64,000 bases of DNA from Algoriphagus alkaliphilus. GTDB taxonomy: Bacteria; Bacteroidota; Bacteroidia; Cytophagales; Cyclobacteriaceae. The stretch spans positions 1-64,000 of the forward strand of contig NZ_FMXE01000013.1 of assembly GCF_900103735.1 (NCBI RefSeq). Direction: 5' to 3'. Under the pieces are notes generated by a model that was not told the DNA's origin, did not search any database, and saw only the letters and a list, made by a program, of their open reading frames with translations. Below are positions 15,028 to 23,184 of the stretch, one piece after another; within the stretch, counting starts at the first letter, position 1; every line of letters starts with the position of its first letter. Made by a program: the position numbers and the translations under genes.

Positions 15028-16347
15028 TCAAACTTTCGGCAAAATCCAAGGTTTCCGATACTCTGGAAAGATCAAGTCATTTGCTTCTTTATTTCCGACA
15101 AACTCCCGTTTAGCATCATTCCAAATCAAGCTTTCCGCCCCAACTCGCGCGGCGATATTGGGAATGTGCGCATGGAGTGCTGCGATTCTTCCGGCCTCGG
15201 GTGGACAATTCGGTTCATTTCGGGTTTTGATGCACTCCACAAAGTTGGCAACATGTGCATTGTGGGATTCGGAGGTTCCTTCCAGTTTTTTCGCTTCGAT
15301 TTTATTTGCTTTAGCTGTAGGGTCCCACTCGGGATAGATTTCGTAACCACTTCGGTTGACGACTAAGGTACCCAAATCTCCCACATAAGCTATTCCGTAG
15401 GGTTTGCCATAAGGCCCGGTTTGCAAACCGCCATTCATGTCATAATTGATTAGAAAGTCTTTTTTTGGAAACAGGACATTCATCGTATCAAAAGTGTCCC
15501 GATCCCGGTTTTCTTTATTCACATTAGCCGCATAAGTCATCACATGACCTGGAGCACTTGGATTGTCTTCGACCCAAATTGCCATGTCCAGCAAATGAAC
15601 TCCCCAGTCTGACATCAATCCTCCGCCATAATCCCAAAAGTGCCTCCAACTTCCGTGAAAGCGGTTTGGATTAAACTCACGCTTTGGAGCCGGACCCAAC
15701 CAAAAGTCGTAATCCACTCCTTGGGGAACGGGGGTCGCGGGTTTAATTTCATTGCCCAAACCGTAATTGAAGTTTGACCAGATATTGACTTTGCGGATTT
15801 TGCCGATGTAGCCACTTTTCACCAAATCCCTAGACTCGATAAATGCCTGTCCTGCCCGCTGCTGCTGTCCCACTTGCATGATCCTGTTGTATTTGCCGGC
15901 AGCCTGAGCCATGAGATCACATTCGCCGATGGAATTGGCCATGGGTTTTTCCACATAGACATCCTTTCCGGCTTGACAGGCAGCCACAGCGATAAGGCAA
16001 TGCCAGTGATCCGGCGTGCCGATGATGACGGCATCAAGGTCTTTTAATTCGAGAAGCTTTCTGAAATCTGTAAATCGCTGGGGTTTCTTTCCTGTTGCAG
16101 TTTCCACCTCCCCGATTCGCTTGTCCAGGATGTTTTGATCCACATCGCAGATCGCAACGCAATCCACTTCCGGCAGGGCGATGTGATGACGTAGAATTCC
16201 GAAGCCCATATTGTTGCAGCCGATAAGTGCCACCCGAATGCGGGCGCTTGGAGCTATTTTTTGTTTTGCCTGAATTAGAGATGGAGCAAGCCAAAGGCCT
16301 CCTGCAATTAAACTTGATTGTTTTAGAAAGGATCTTCGATGAGTCAT
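15028..16347 (-). CDS. Exported Gfo/Idh/MocA-family oxidoreductase
   Basis: 439 residues. The start MTHRRSFLKQSSLIAGG is a twin-arginine signal, so the protein is exported folded, with its cofactor. Residues 37-160 form a Rossmann fold (VALIGCNNMGFGILRHH, CDVD), with EKPMA carrying the conserved Lys of the family. The C-terminal part (GSWRHFWDYGGGLMSDWGVHLLDMAIW) is the substrate domain. Such proteins are common in Bacteroidota and Planctomycetes, with undetermined sugar or glycoside substrates. It stands alone here, upstream of the structured RNA region. Confidence 0.9.
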   Translation of the reverse strand: MTHRRSFLKQSSLIAGGLWLAPSLIQAKQKIAPSARIRVALIGCNNMGFGILRHHIALPEVDCVAICDVDQNILDKRIGEVETATGKKPQRFTDFRKLLELKDLDAVIIGTPDHWHCLIAVAACQAGKDVYVEKPMANSIGECDLMAQAAGKYNRIMQVGQQQRAGQAFIESRDLVKSGYIGKIRKVNIWSNFNYGLGNEIKPATPVPQGVDYDFWLGPAPKREFNPNRFHGSWRHFWDYGGGLMSDWGVHLLDMAIWVEDNPSAPGHVMTYAANVNKENRDRDTFDTMNVLFPKKDFLINYDMNGGLQTGPYGKPYGIAYVGDLGTLVVNRSGYEIYPEWDPTAKANKIEAKKLEGTSESHNAHVANFVECIKTRNEPNCPPEAGRIAALHAHIPNIAARVGAESLIWNDAKREFVGNKEANDLIFPEYRKPWILPKV

Positions 16348-16604
16348 TTTGGGAGGAAGTCTTGATATGATGGATTTAAGTTAAGGGAAAAATCAAGGAA
16401 GGAAAATCAGCTGAAATAAATTAGCTGATGACAATCAGTTTTTTGATAAAAAATTCTGCAAAATGTTTATAACCTATGTAAAAAATGTGGAAATCTTGTG
16501 ATTTTACCATCTTTAATTTGGGGAAAAATTGTGGAGAAAAAATAGTTTAAAAAATTGGAATCTGTCTGTAAATCAGGCAACTTTAAATCATCAAGTAAGA
16601 GATA
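16348..16604. other. AT-rich gap before the structured RNA
   Basis: This 257-base stretch has no gene. It is very AT-rich and probably holds the promoters of the oxidoreductase (minus) and of the RNA (plus). A weak match to the Bacteroidota -7 box, TAATTTG, lies near 16513-16519, but I do not regard it as established. Confidence 0.35.
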
Positions 16605-16650
16605 AAAAGGCCGAAAATAAGATTTCGGACCGTTGTTTGAAAGGTTGAGA

Positions 16651-17033
16651 TCGGGCGCAAAGGGGGATTTTTCTTCGGAGAAATTTCTGAGACGGGTAAC
16701 CGCAGAAGTGCCAAAAACGATGAGCTGAGTTTGAGTTTCTCTTCGGAGTAATTCAAATTTCCGGGCATGAAGGAAAGGACAAGCAATTGACCTTTTGAGA
16801 GAGGCAACTCCAGAAATGCGACAAACGGATTAATCAGTGCTAAAATCCTTCGGGATGATGGCGCATATCATCTGGCACAAAGGAACAACTGCTTAAACGC
16901 AGGAGTTTGAGACGGACCACCGCAGAAGTGCATTTAAGATCGGCCCAAGATGGAGTCTTCGGACAAAATCAGGATACTGGGTATGAAGGAGCTTTTCGCA
17001 AGAAAGGTTTGAGACGGGCAACCGCAGAAATAC
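16651..17033 (+). repeat. Four tandem RNA modules with compensatory closing helices
   Basis: Closing strands: GCGC/GTGC (16655, 16708), GCAT/ATGC (16765, 16816), GCAC/GTGC (16875, 16928), GTAT/ATAC (16981, 17030). The four differ, but each pair is complementary (one G-U). The inner hairpin is CGG-GUAA-CCG, GAG-GCAA-CUC, CGG-ACCA-CCG and CGG-GCAA-CCG, again with a compensatory change in module 2. The variable first stem differs in sequence but pairs in each module, for example AAAGG/CCTTT in module 2 and CTGC/GCAG in module 3. The period is about 105 bases. Confidence 0.8.
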
Positions 17034-17163
17034 AACAAGGTATCTGAAAACTGGGACATGCTCTTCGGAGCTACTTCAGACATTCGGTTTTGACCTGGGC
17101 AACTGGGAATAGCCTACTAACTGTAGCTTGAAGTGAATTGAGGACTATGGTTTTCAACTCATT

Positions 17164-17207
17164 AAACGGGAAGATTTTCGCAAGAATTTCTTCCCGTTTC
17201 TGTTTTT
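17164..17207 (+). terminator. Rho-independent terminator of the structured RNA
   Basis: AAACGGGAAGA is matched by TCTTCCCGTTT across a loop with TTTTCGCAAG, followed by CTGTTTTT. The T run follows only on the plus strand, so it ends the RNA and does not serve the opposite-strand gene that ends at 17222. Confidence 0.85.
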
Positions 17208-17221
17208 AGGCTAGATCATTT

Positions 17222-17845
17222 TTATCGGGGATCACATTCTCTTCCCCATTGAAACCATTCCTGCGGCGCCTTGGCTACAAATTTCCCTTGAGTAAATTTA
17301 ATTCGATCAGGAGCATTGGGTTCGCTTGAACTTTTAGATGAAAGAAAAAACTCCAGTTCAAATACTCCGTGGATTTCTTTTTTATCAGAATCATAATGCG
17401 TTAACTGGAAATAGCTTTCCCTTAATTCGGAATCCAATAGGTAAACTGTACTTATCGCATCATAACCTATAGTAGTGATGTAGCCGGGTCGTGCAGGTTG
17501 ACCTACTGTATTTGCGAAATTTGGATCATTTTGAGATGTATTTTTTAGTAATTCTTGAGCTGACTGGATTTCAGTGGTGGGAAGAATAAAACCCAAATCT
17601 AATATTCGTTGAAAGTAACCACTCTCGTCATAAGCAGTAAAGCCGAATCCAAGCGGGATAATTGAATTATTAGGGGAACAGGTTATTTGTTTTTGCAAAG
17701 AAAAACTTATCGGAGAATTCCATTCTTCTCCGTTAAAAAGCACGGTCATTTCTCCATTAAAGTTCCTCATATCAGGTTCACCGTCCTCTTGATTACAAGA
17801 AAGAAAGATGCATACAAGAATTAGAACCAAGTAACCAATTTTCAT
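17222..17845 (-). CDS. Hypothetical lipoprotein
   Basis: 207 residues beginning MKIGYLVLILVCIFLSCNQ, a lipoprotein signal with lipobox FLSC, so the mature protein is tethered to the membrane. The rest looks like an all-beta soluble domain (NGEMTVLFNGEEWNSPISFS, then FELEFFLSSKSSSE and KFTQGKFVAK). This resembles uncharacterised Bacteroidota lipoproteins that start with an 'atlantic' NGEEW-type strand. No catalytic motif is recognised. It converges with the structured RNA, whose terminator lies 15 bases past its stop. Confidence 0.8.
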   Translation of the reverse strand: MKIGYLVLILVCIFLSCNQEDGEPDMRNFNGEMTVLFNGEEWNSPISFSLQKQITCSPNNSIIPLGFGFTAYDESGYFQRILDLGFILPTTEIQSAQELLKNTSQNDPNFANTVGQPARPGYITTIGYDAISTVYLLDSELRESYFQLTHYDSDKKEIHGVFELEFFLSSKSSSEPNAPDRIKFTQGKFVAKAPQEWFQWGRECDPR

Positions 17846-18182
17846 AAGTGTGTGCTTTTTAAAAGTTCGCTGAAAGGTGAAAAGATTTCTCTAGTTACAT
17901 TTTTTTTTTTGAAGCAACAATTAAGTTCATCTTGACAAGTAATTGGTCCATTTTTCCGTGGATTTTAAAGAATCATTTCAAAACTTCCATCCGCTCCTTC
18001 CAGTCCCTTAAGTATTCTATTCGATATCGATTTACAGTATTTGCTCCTTTTCGATCCTTTTCGATCAGTTCGGGATCTTGCCGATCCAAAAAATAATTAT
18101 TGTGAGGGGTTTTTATAGAAAAAAAGTGAAGAGGGCTGGTGTTTTGGCTTGTCTTTCCTAATTTCTGAAAAAATTCAAGACT
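17846..18182. other. Intergenic gap with a possible coding remnant
   Basis: This 337-base gap separates the divergent lipoprotein and sulfatase. On the minus strand, bases about 17973-18130 read as a charged peptide ending EYLRDWKERMEVLK. It has no start codon of its own outside the sulfatase gene, so it may be a decayed gene end or chance. Otherwise I see only AT-rich promoter-like sequence. Confidence 0.3.
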
Positions 18183-19622
18183 ATGCCCATTCGATTGCTG
18201 ATTATCCTGATTCTCTTTGGAAGTGTATCCTGCAAAAAAGCGGATGAACAATCGTCTGAAAGACTTCCAAATGTGATTTTTATATTGGCTGATGACTTGG
18301 GATACGGGGATGTGGGCTTCTTGGGTCAGCAATACACCGAAACTCCAAATATCGATCGACTGGCAGCGGAAGGCCTGTTTTTCTCCCACCATTATGCAGG
18401 TTCGACGGTGTGTGCACCCTCCCGATCTGCACTGCTGACTGGTTTGCATACTGGTCATACGCCCATCCGAGGCAATAGCGAAGTTCAGCCAGAGGGACAA
18501 TTTCCCATGGCGGATACATTGATGACATTGAGTAAGATATTTCGGGAGGCAGGTTATGCTACCGGAGCTTTTGGGAAGTGGGGTTTGGGGATGAATGAAA
18601 CATCCGGCCATCCTTCCAAGCAGGGCTTCGATACATTTTATGGATATTTATGTCAGCGCTATGCCCATCGCTATTATCCAGCTTACCTCTGGGAAAATCA
18701 AGAGAAAGTGGCCCTTCCAGGTAATGATTGGACAAATAAAGTAACCTATGCGCCTGATGTGATTCAAACAAAAACACTCGAATTCATTGATCAGAATCAG
18801 TCGAAGCCCTTTTTTCTCTTTATGCCTATCGTGATGCCTCATGCGGAATTGGCTGTGCCGGATGATGAGGTTTTTCAGAAATACCGAAGTAAGTTTGGCG
18901 ATGAAACACCTCACGTCGGCCCTAAAGGCGGTGATTATGGTCCGGAAATGAATATTCCCGCCTACCAATCCCAACGGTATCCCCATGCCACACATGCCGC
19001 TATGGTGGAGCGGATCGATCGGTTCGTGGGAGAAGTTGTGGCCAAAATTGAGGCTTTGGGACTGACTGAAAATACAATGATCATCTTCACCTCTGATAAT
19101 GGTCCGCACCGTGAAGGTGGTGCTGATCCTGACTTTTTTGACAGCAATGGAATCTTCCGTGGATACAAAAGAGACCTTTACGAGGGGGGAATTCGGGTTC
19201 CTACGATCGTCAAATGGCCCGGAAAAGTAAAGACAGGTAGCACATCCAACCATGTTTCAGCTTTTTGGGATTGGCTGCCGACTTTTGCTGACTTGGTAGG
19301 GAAAAGCGCACCTGACCAGATTGATGGAATATCCATGTTGTCATCAATTTTGGGTGAAAATGATCAGGCCAAACACGATCATTTATACTGGGAATTCCAT
19401 GAATTGGGAGGAAGGCAAGCGGTGCAAAAAGATGGATGGAAGCTGGTCAAATACCAAATCAAAGACACTGAAAAAATGACAGTTGAGCTCTTCAACCTTT
19501 CAGAAGATTCCGGAGAAACTCAGAATTTATCATCGGAAAAACCTGAGAAGGTAGCGGAACTGGAGGAATTGATCCTGAAAGCGCATCGTCCTAATCCGGT
19601 GTTTAGGCTTTTTGAAAACTAA
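18183..19622 (+). CDS. Sulfatase (arylsulfatase family) lipoprotein
   Basis: 479 residues. It opens with a lipoprotein signal (lipobox GSVSC, Cys17). Metal-binding Asp pair in FILADDLGYGD, and the formylglycine motif CAPSR at Cys77, as in type I sulfatases. Also seen are GKWGLG, FTSDNGPH and HDHLYWEFHE. The cysteine must be converted to formylglycine by a maturase not encoded here. It removes sulfate from a carbohydrate or aryl substrate at the cell surface or periplasm. No polysaccharide locus surrounds it, so the substrate is open. Confidence 0.93.
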   Translation: MPIRLLIILILFGSVSCKKADEQSSERLPNVIFILADDLGYGDVGFLGQQYTETPNIDRLAAEGLFFSHHYAGSTVCAPSRSALLTGLHTGHTPIRGNSEVQPEGQFPMADTLMTLSKIFREAGYATGAFGKWGLGMNETSGHPSKQGFDTFYGYLCQRYAHRYYPAYLWENQEKVALPGNDWTNKVTYAPDVIQTKTLEFIDQNQSKPFFLFMPIVMPHAELAVPDDEVFQKYRSKFGDETPHVGPKGGDYGPEMNIPAYQSQRYPHATHAAMVERIDRFVGEVVAKIEALGLTENTMIIFTSDNGPHREGGADPDFFDSNGIFRGYKRDLYEGGIRVPTIVKWPGKVKTGSTSNHVSAFWDWLPTFADLVGKSAPDQIDGISMLSSILGENDQAKHDHLYWEFHELGGRQAVQKDGWKLVKYQIKDTEKMTVELFNLSEDSGETQNLSSEKPEKVAELEELILKAHRPNPVFRLFEN

Positions 19623-19624
19623 AA

Positions 19625-19650
19625 AACGGGAATCCGTAGATCCCCGTTCT
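19625..19650. terminator. Hairpin after the sulfatase gene
   Basis: AACGGG (19625-19630) pairs with CCCGTT (19643-19648) just after the sulfatase stop. The tail is not T-rich, so termination strength is uncertain. Confidence 0.5.
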
Positions 19651-19742
19651 CCTTACCCAATCATGTTACTTATTACCCTATAAGTATCAGAAAATTACAA
19701 TCTCGAAAATGCAGCACTATCCTTCTCTGACCTGCTTTAGTC

Positions 19743-20294
19743 TCACTTCCAATCAAGCAGTACGATTGCCCAATTTTGAGTAGTATCATCAAACTCGTGA
19801 ATCACATTAAATCCTACCCGCTGATGAGCTTTGAGTGATCGAATGTTGGATAGTGCGATCTCTGTGATGGCAAAATCGTACCGGTCAGAAAAAGTACTTC
19901 GATAGATTCCATACATTTTGTCAAAAATCCCCTGACCCCGATAAGCTTTGTCCACGCAGATTTGACCGATGACCATATAGTCATAGGCGGACAGTAATTT
20001 TTCTACATAAATCAAACAGTCAAACTGCTCAAACATCGGAACCAAAACTGAAACCAAGTTCTTGGATTCCTTTGTCATGGCCAAAATGTAACCGATTACC
20101 TTGTCCCCTTCTTTGGCGACCACATGAGGTTCAAGGTTATGCATCAGTCTGAGTTGATCAAGACTATGTTGGACAGTGACAAATCCCTGTTCTGATTTCT
20201 CAGAATCAGAAAGCTCACTCAATAAGTTTATCTTTTGAAGCTCAAGAATTCCCCGAAGCTCAGATTCCGTTTCAGTCAATTTGATTTGAATCAT
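19743..20294 (-). CDS. GNAT-family N-acetyltransferase
   Basis: 183 residues with the GNAT acetyl-CoA motif around MVIGQICVDKAYRGQGIFDKMY (the R-x-x-G-x-G/A loop is RGQGIF). The C-terminal segment EIALSNIRSLKAHQRVGFNVI is the usual end of the fold. It transfers an acetyl group to an unknown amine. It converges with the sulfatase gene and is divergent from the TMEM220 gene. Confidence 0.88.
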   Translation of the reverse strand: MIQIKLTETESELRGILELQKINLLSELSDSEKSEQGFVTVQHSLDQLRLMHNLEPHVVAKEGDKVIGYILAMTKESKNLVSVLVPMFEQFDCLIYVEKLLSAYDYMVIGQICVDKAYRGQGIFDKMYGIYRSTFSDRYDFAITEIALSNIRSLKAHQRVGFNVIHEFDDTTQNWAIVLLDWK

Positions 20295-20432
20295 CCAAAT
20301 GAAAGTAGAAGTGGTTTGGTACCGAAAATACTACGAAATTCTGTTCAAAAACTTCTTCCTGACCATTTATCCCAAGCCTGATGGAATGATTTTGAAATTG
20401 CTTAGTTTTAATGCAATCAACCCGAAAGATCT

Positions 20433-20792
20433 ATGAAATTCAACAAATTCTATTTTGGCCTATGGCTGATTCTTTTTGCGCTCTTCGCCTATTGGCAATT
20501 TAATGATCCTGATCCTGAAATTTGGGTAAGTATCTATGCGGCAGCGATGATATTCTGTTTATTCGGGATCCGCGGAATTTTCCCGAAAATCCCGCTGACG
20601 GTGGTCGTGATTCTATGTGTTTTTGGGGCCATATATATTTTTCCAGGTGGTGTTGGAGATTGGATAGCAGACGAGTGGGTCCAAAAAGACCTGACTATGA
20701 AAACACCTCAAATGGAGGAGAATCGTGAGACTTTCGGGCTTTTGACCATTGCTTTGGCATTGAGTCCAGCGTTGTATAAAGCTTGGAAGTAA
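20433..20792 (+). CDS. TMEM220-like membrane protein
   Basis: 119 residues with three to four hydrophobic segments and FNDPDPEIW near residue 25, the hallmark of the transmembrane 220 family that occurs in bacteria and animals. Function is unknown. It lies alone, and a hairpin repeat follows 8 bases after its stop. Confidence 0.85.
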   Translation: MKFNKFYFGLWLILFALFAYWQFNDPDPEIWVSIYAAAMIFCLFGIRGIFPKIPLTVVVILCVFGAIYIFPGGVGDWIADEWVQKDLTMKTPQMEENRETFGLLTIALALSPALYKAWK

Positions 20793-20799
20793 AATATCT

Positions 20800-20832
20800 A
20801 ACCTTTGAGGTTTTTAAAACCTCGAAGTTTTA
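20800..20832. repeat. ACCTTTGAGGTTTTTAAAAC-type dispersed hairpin
   Basis: ACCTTTGAGGTTTTTAAAAC and the following CTCGAAGTTTTAA fold back on themselves. Similar copies lie at 32877-32908 and 35603-35635. They are intergenic each time, which marks a dispersed repeat family. This copy could act as a terminator for the TMEM220 gene. Confidence 0.65.
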
Positions 20833-20953
20833 ATCAGTAATACAATGCATAAAATTTCTTAAAACTCACAATATCAAATGTTTCAATCTCTAAGAGGTTT
20901 TTTGAACCTTATTTCAACAGTATTTCCCTAAAAAAATCAAACCCTTAAACCTT

Positions 20954-21697
20954 ATGAAGAACCTATTAACATTTCTTGTAGCTATGCTAATCTCTGCAGG
21001 CCTGTTTGCCCAGCAGGGTATCAAATCCAAGTATTTTGAAATGCGAATCTATACCGCATCCGAAGGGAAAATGCCTGACCTTATCGCGAGATTTCAAAAT
21101 CACACCTTGAAGATTCTCAAGAAAAACGGAATTGAAAATGTGGCGTACTTTATTTCTGAAGAAAATCCAGACAAGACCTTGACTTTCATCATCGGCTACC
21201 CCGATGCCGCCTCCCGGGATGTACTTTGGAATAAGTTTGCCAATAGTGCTGAATGGCAGACAGTGTTCAAAGCTTCTGAGGCCAATGGCCCATTAGTTCA
21301 AAAGGTGGATCAGGTATTTATGGTTTGGGCCAATAATCTGAACGACCACAAGAAGCCTAAGAAGAGTGGTATATTTCAGTTACGAACCTACCATTGCTTT
21401 CCCGGTAAAATCGAGAATATCCAAACCAGATTTCGTGATCACACCCGGGATTTATTCGAAAAGCAAGGGCTAAAAAATTACCCGTATTGGATCACGGTGG
21501 AAAAAGATGGTGGACAGCCAAAGCTGGTTTATCTCCTTGGTCATGACTCCAAAGAGGCCTTTAATGCAGCTTTTGACCGATTCAGATTAGATCCGGAGTG
21601 GGTAAAGGCTCGGGATGCATCAGAAGCTCCTGGTAAAATTGTCGAAAAAGTGGATGCAGTTTTCTATAAAGCACTGCCTTTTTCGCCGATGAAGTAA
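20954..21697 (+). CDS. Exported NIPSNAP-family protein, two domains
   Basis: 247 residues. An N-terminal signal peptide (MKNLLTFLVAMLISAGLFAQ) is followed by two ferredoxin-like NIPSNAP domains. Each begins with a similar strand: KYFEMRIYTASEGKMPDLIARFQNH and GIFQLRTYHCFPGKIENIQTRFRDH. The function of bacterial NIPSNAP proteins is not settled. A truncated second copy of its 3' end, about 90% similar in protein, lies at 23185-23475. Confidence 0.9.
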   Translation: MKNLLTFLVAMLISAGLFAQQGIKSKYFEMRIYTASEGKMPDLIARFQNHTLKILKKNGIENVAYFISEENPDKTLTFIIGYPDAASRDVLWNKFANSAEWQTVFKASEANGPLVQKVDQVFMVWANNLNDHKKPKKSGIFQLRTYHCFPGKIENIQTRFRDHTRDLFEKQGLKNYPYWITVEKDGGQPKLVYLLGHDSKEAFNAAFDRFRLDPEWVKARDASEAPGKIVEKVDAVFYKALPFSPMK

Positions 21698-21820
21698 AAT
21701 AATTCGGGAGCAAGGAGGTTAGGATGTTTGTTATCCGATATTCGATGTTCAATATTCGGCATTCGAAGTTTCTAAAAATTTATAATTCCCTTTATGTTTC
21801 ATTGAAAGTTTTTGAACCAT

Positions 21821-21854
21821 AAAAGCCATTCTGAATTGATCAGGGTGGCTTTTT
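21821..21854 (+). terminator. Probable rho-independent terminator
   Basis: AAAAGCCA pairs with TGGCTTTTT across a short loop, about 125 bases after the NIPSNAP stop. The gap also holds a dispersed motif around TATTCGATGTTCAATATTCG, near 21740. Confidence 0.65.
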
Positions 21855-21949
21855 AATTCTGTGGTAATTTTCTTTGGAAATCAACTGAGCCTGTAGCTAA
21901 TTATAGTGTTTTTACGTTCTTACCGCTGAAACCAAATCATTTCCTGTTT

Positions 21950-22285
21950 ATGAAAAAGTCAATTTGGCTGATCGTGATTTTTCTCATTTTTCAATCCTGT
22001 GCCGAGATCATGCAGGCAGACTGCGGGGTAGACAATCCTTTAGAAGATTTGGAATGGCTCAAAGCGGAAACCGAGAATTCAAATAGATCAGGTTTTATTT
22101 ACCTCGTGCAGGGTAAATACAAGGGACGGACCGTATTTTTCTTCAATGGATGCGATCCTCTTCAGCTGACTATGGCAGCAATTCAGGATTGTCGGGGAGA
22201 AATCATCCAAGAAGCCTCAGTGAACGATGTCCGAGATCAGCGAGTGATATGGAAACCTAAAAACTCGGCTTGTAATCTGGATTGA
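21950..22285 (+). CDS. Small lipoprotein, first of a tandem pair
   Basis: 111 residues. It has a lipobox (IFQSC) and a mature part with CGVDNPLEDLEWLKAE, then KGRTVFFFNGCDPL and DQRVIWKPKNSAC. The next gene is a paralog with the same order of motifs. Six cysteines suggest disulfides in the mature domain, beyond the lipid-bearing one. The family is common among Cytophagia lipoproteins, but I know of no function. It and its paralog appear to have arisen by tandem duplication. Confidence 0.85.
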   Translation: MKKSIWLIVIFLIFQSCAEIMQADCGVDNPLEDLEWLKAETENSNRSGFIYLVQGKYKGRTVFFFNGCDPLQLTMAAIQDCRGEIIQEASVNDVRDQRVIWKPKNSACNLD

Positions 22286-22389
22286 AACCAAAAACTCCTC
22301 CCTGATCATTCGGGTTTGCATTTTTTTATGAATTTGTAGCCAATAACCTATCCTGTTCATATCGTTACTGAATCAAAAATTTTATAGCC

Positions 22390-22740
22390 ATGAAAAAGTA
22401 TCTTTTCTTTTTTATTTGTTCCGCTTTTCTGTTGTCCTGTAATGAAAATGAAGGCCCCACTGTATGCGGAGTGGAAAATCCTGTGGAGGATCTCGCTTGG
22501 CTTAAACAGGAAATCGAAACTGCCGGCGTACCAAGCAGTTCGGAATATTCCTACTTGATGCAAGCTACCTACCAAGGAAAGACCGTATTCTTTTTTGGTT
22601 TCTGTAATCCTCTTTGGCATTGGGCATTGATTATTAGAGACTGTGAGGGAAATCGGATTGCCGGAGAAATAAGCATATTCGATTTAAGTGATCAAAAGGT
22701 AATCTGGAAACCTGCCGATTCGGTCTGCACCTTTGATTAG
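22390..22740 (+). CDS. Small lipoprotein, second of a tandem pair
   Basis: 116 residues, lipobox LLSC. It shares CGVENPVEDLAWLKQE, YQGKTVFFFGFCNPL and DQKVIWKPADSVC with the preceding gene, so they are paralogs. The five-residue longer stretch after the first motif is the main difference. The terminator at 22761-22790 follows directly. Function unknown. Confidence 0.85.
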   Translation: MKKYLFFFICSAFLLSCNENEGPTVCGVENPVEDLAWLKQEIETAGVPSSSEYSYLMQATYQGKTVFFFGFCNPLWHWALIIRDCEGNRIAGEISIFDLSDQKVIWKPADSVCTFD

Positions 22741-22760
22741 CCTGTTTTAGGCAAAAAAAG

Positions 22761-22790
22761 CCAGCTTGAATGATTTCAGGCTGGTTTTTT
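22761..22790 (+). terminator. Rho-independent terminator
   Basis: CCAGCTTGAA pairs with TTCAGGCTGG (one G-U) and is followed by six T. It ends the tandem lipoprotein unit. Confidence 0.8.
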
Positions 22791-22833
22791 AAATTAAGGT
22801 CTGTGAAGACACAGACCTTGGTAAGTTTATAAA

Positions 22834-23184
22834 TTACTTTGCGTTGAAAGTAATGCCCATCAGGATAAACGTTCCAAGATCTGCACCTTTTGCATCGCTG
22901 ACAAAATACAATTTGTGCTTTTTGCCATCTGTGGTTCCTGTCAAAGGAATTGAAGTTTGATGCATTCGTATTGGCATGTTTGGAGCCTGCATACCTTCTC
23001 CAGGTTTATGAACACCTTGAGCAATTATTTCTCCTGTCGGACTGTCAAGTCGGATTTCAAAGTACACAGGTAATTTGAGTGGTTCCTGTGAAGCTGTCAT
23101 CAAAGTAATCGACCCGATGCCATTCATATCCACTGCTGGAAAAGCAAATGAACCCTTTTCTTTTGGAACCATCAGCAAAGGGGC
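22834..23184 (-). pseudogene. C-terminal remnant of a carbohydrate-binding multidomain protein
   Basis: The minus-strand frame encodes about 117 residues (LLMVPKEKGSFAFPAVDMNG... to GTFILMGITFNAK) closely similar to the last CBM6-like domain of the giant lipoprotein at 24422-27865 (NLLTVPSGQGSFAIPSIDLTG... to GTFILASMTFNPK). It has no signal or upstream domains. Its 5' end stops abruptly near 23184, where the sequence becomes the opposite-strand NIPSNAP remnant. An apparent ATG at 23220 lies in that foreign sequence. Read as a gene relic left by deletion. Confidence 0.85.

Larger units (their letters stand above)
16605..17207 (+). ncRNA. Candidate large structured RNA with four covarying modules
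   Basis: No convincing reading frame is present, yet the plus strand is dense with hairpins. A stem CCGAAA/TTTCGG opens the element at 16611. C(UUCG)G-type loops cap hairpins at about 16673, 16741, 16849, 16957 and 17062. Four modules (16651-16712, 16763-16819, 16874-16931, 16979-17033) share GG-helix-(A/G)AAGG, then a variable stem, TTGAGA or its variant, a three-pair hairpin, CAGAA and the closing strand. A rho-independent terminator ends it at 17207. UUCG and GNRA loops exist only when read on this strand, which fixes the direction. The RNA is free-standing, with no downstream gene on the same strand. I do not recognise the family. Confidence 0.72.

Noticed and set aside
16605..17207. Known riboswitch or RNase P/tmRNA
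   Set aside because: The landmarks of those RNAs were not seen, and no gene follows on the strand for a riboswitch to control.
17973..18611. Long minus-strand frame of 212 codons
   Set aside because: Most of it is antisense to the sulfatase, which has clear motifs; only its end is of slight interest.
18648..19253. Minus-strand frame of 201 codons
   Set aside because: It is antisense to the sulfatase.
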